A DNA stretch of 6,587 nucleotides, from NCBI GenBank assembly GCA_002794515.1, contig PGTJ01000141.1:1-6587 (forward strand). Reading direction: 5' to 3'. Below are positions 6,138-6,587 of this stretch, one piece after another. Position numbers and translations under genes: made by a program. The first letter of the stretch is position 1, and the number at the start of each line of letters is the position of its first letter. The notes beneath the pieces are model-generated. The model had not been told where the DNA came from. It made no database searches and saw only the letters and a program-made list of their open reading frames with translations. The stretch is from Phototrophicales bacterium. GTDB taxonomy: Bacteria > Chloroflexota > Anaerolineae > Aggregatilineales > Phototrophicaceae.

Positions 6138-6587
6138 TCAAACTGGGTAACTGGCAATCCAAGCCAATTCGAGGGTGAATTCACCGAATTGTTTTTCGGA
6201 GATGATCAATCCACAACTGGTGATATGGCTAATGTTCATCGGTGGCGCACCTGCTAAAATCGTGCCGAAAATCATCGGTTGAAAGCGCGAAAATGGCAAA
6301 TACACCGTCTCCCACACATTTGGCTCGGTGAAAAATTGGGCTTGGTAGCGGATCCGCATATTATTGGCGCAACGAATAACAAAACCATATAGTTTACCAT
6401 CGCCATAAATGTGTAAAGCCAATCCGTTGGCATTGGATAAATCGAAACGCACATCTGGTGAAACAACAGAGGCAAAACCGCCATTATTTTCTAACGAGAC
6501 CATGCCAAAAAAACGGGCAGAATTGCGCCCTGTTGGTTCGATACGACTAAATGACATACCCCCCATCACCACATCATCGATTGGCGA
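6138..6587 (-). CDS. CIA30-family protein (NDUFAF1-like), partial, N-terminus outside window
   Basis: The frame is open to the right edge and gives 149 visible residues starting SPIDDVVMGGMSFSRI. The DDVVMGG.S opening, then ARFFGMVSLENNGGFASV (19-36 of the portion starting at V6), LALHIYGDGKLYGFVIR, the WETVYLPFSRF block and GLIISEKQFGEFTLELAWI are hallmarks of the CIA30 / complex I intermediate-associated protein 30 family, a galactose-binding-like beta-sandwich. In mitochondria the relative NDUFAF1 helps assemble complex I. Bacterial members are mostly uncharacterised and should not be assumed to do the same. Because DDVVMGG is close to the N-terminus in bacterial homologues, probably only a short stretch is missing. 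The GTG at 6572 and ATG at 6566 are internal to the conserved motif and are not likely starts. It overlaps nothing and precedes the dipeptidase by 15 bases. Confidence 0.88.
   Translation of the reverse strand, partial: SPIDDVVMGGMSFSRIEPTGRNSARFFGMVSLENNGGFASVVSPDVRFDLSNANGLALHIYGDGKLYGFVIRCANNMRIRYQAQFFTEPNVWETVYLPFSRFQPMIFGTILAGAPPMNISHITSCGLIISEKQFGEFTLELAWIASYPV

Overview
The window is a gene-dense piece of a bacterial chromosome with seven confident protein genes and one very short probable gene. Base composition is mid-range, Shine-Dalgarno sites are clear, and two proteins have lipoprotein signal sequences. There are no RNA genes, insertion sequences, CRISPR arrays or phage genes. The mix (a sorbosone-type PQQ sugar dehydrogenase, a TolB/PD40-type propeller lipoprotein, a protein with a C-terminal J domain, a CIA30-family protein and an M20 dipeptidase) resembles what I associate with Chloroflexota, perhaps Anaerolineae-like. 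That placement is an impression and no marker gene supports it.

Left part, minus strand (2652 down to 1): four genes read in one direction and probably form one operon. They are a J-domain protein, an enoyl-CoA hydratase/isomerase 22 bases later, a 50-residue putative lipoprotein, and an exported PQQ-dependent sugar dehydrogenase that runs off the left edge. Between the hydratase and the small lipoprotein is a long inverted repeat (1011-1059). Its 3' arm contains the lipoprotein's ribosome binding site, so it could act as a translational switch or an intercistronic stabiliser.

Middle part, plus strand (2812-4691): after a divergent intergenic region with plausible promoters on both strands come a 504-residue lipoprotein with a beta-propeller-like body and, 23 bases later, a 113-residue protein with two membrane segments. 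Their bodies are unrelated, yet both end in the same five residues, PLWWR, encoded by different synonymous codons. This pair is the best candidate here for an undescribed two-part envelope system.

Right part, minus strand (6587 down to 4746): a CIA30-family protein, cut by the right edge, lies 15 bases upstream of a complete M20-family dipeptidase. A strong hairpin at 4704-4742 sits between the convergent plus and minus operons and probably terminates transcription from both sides.
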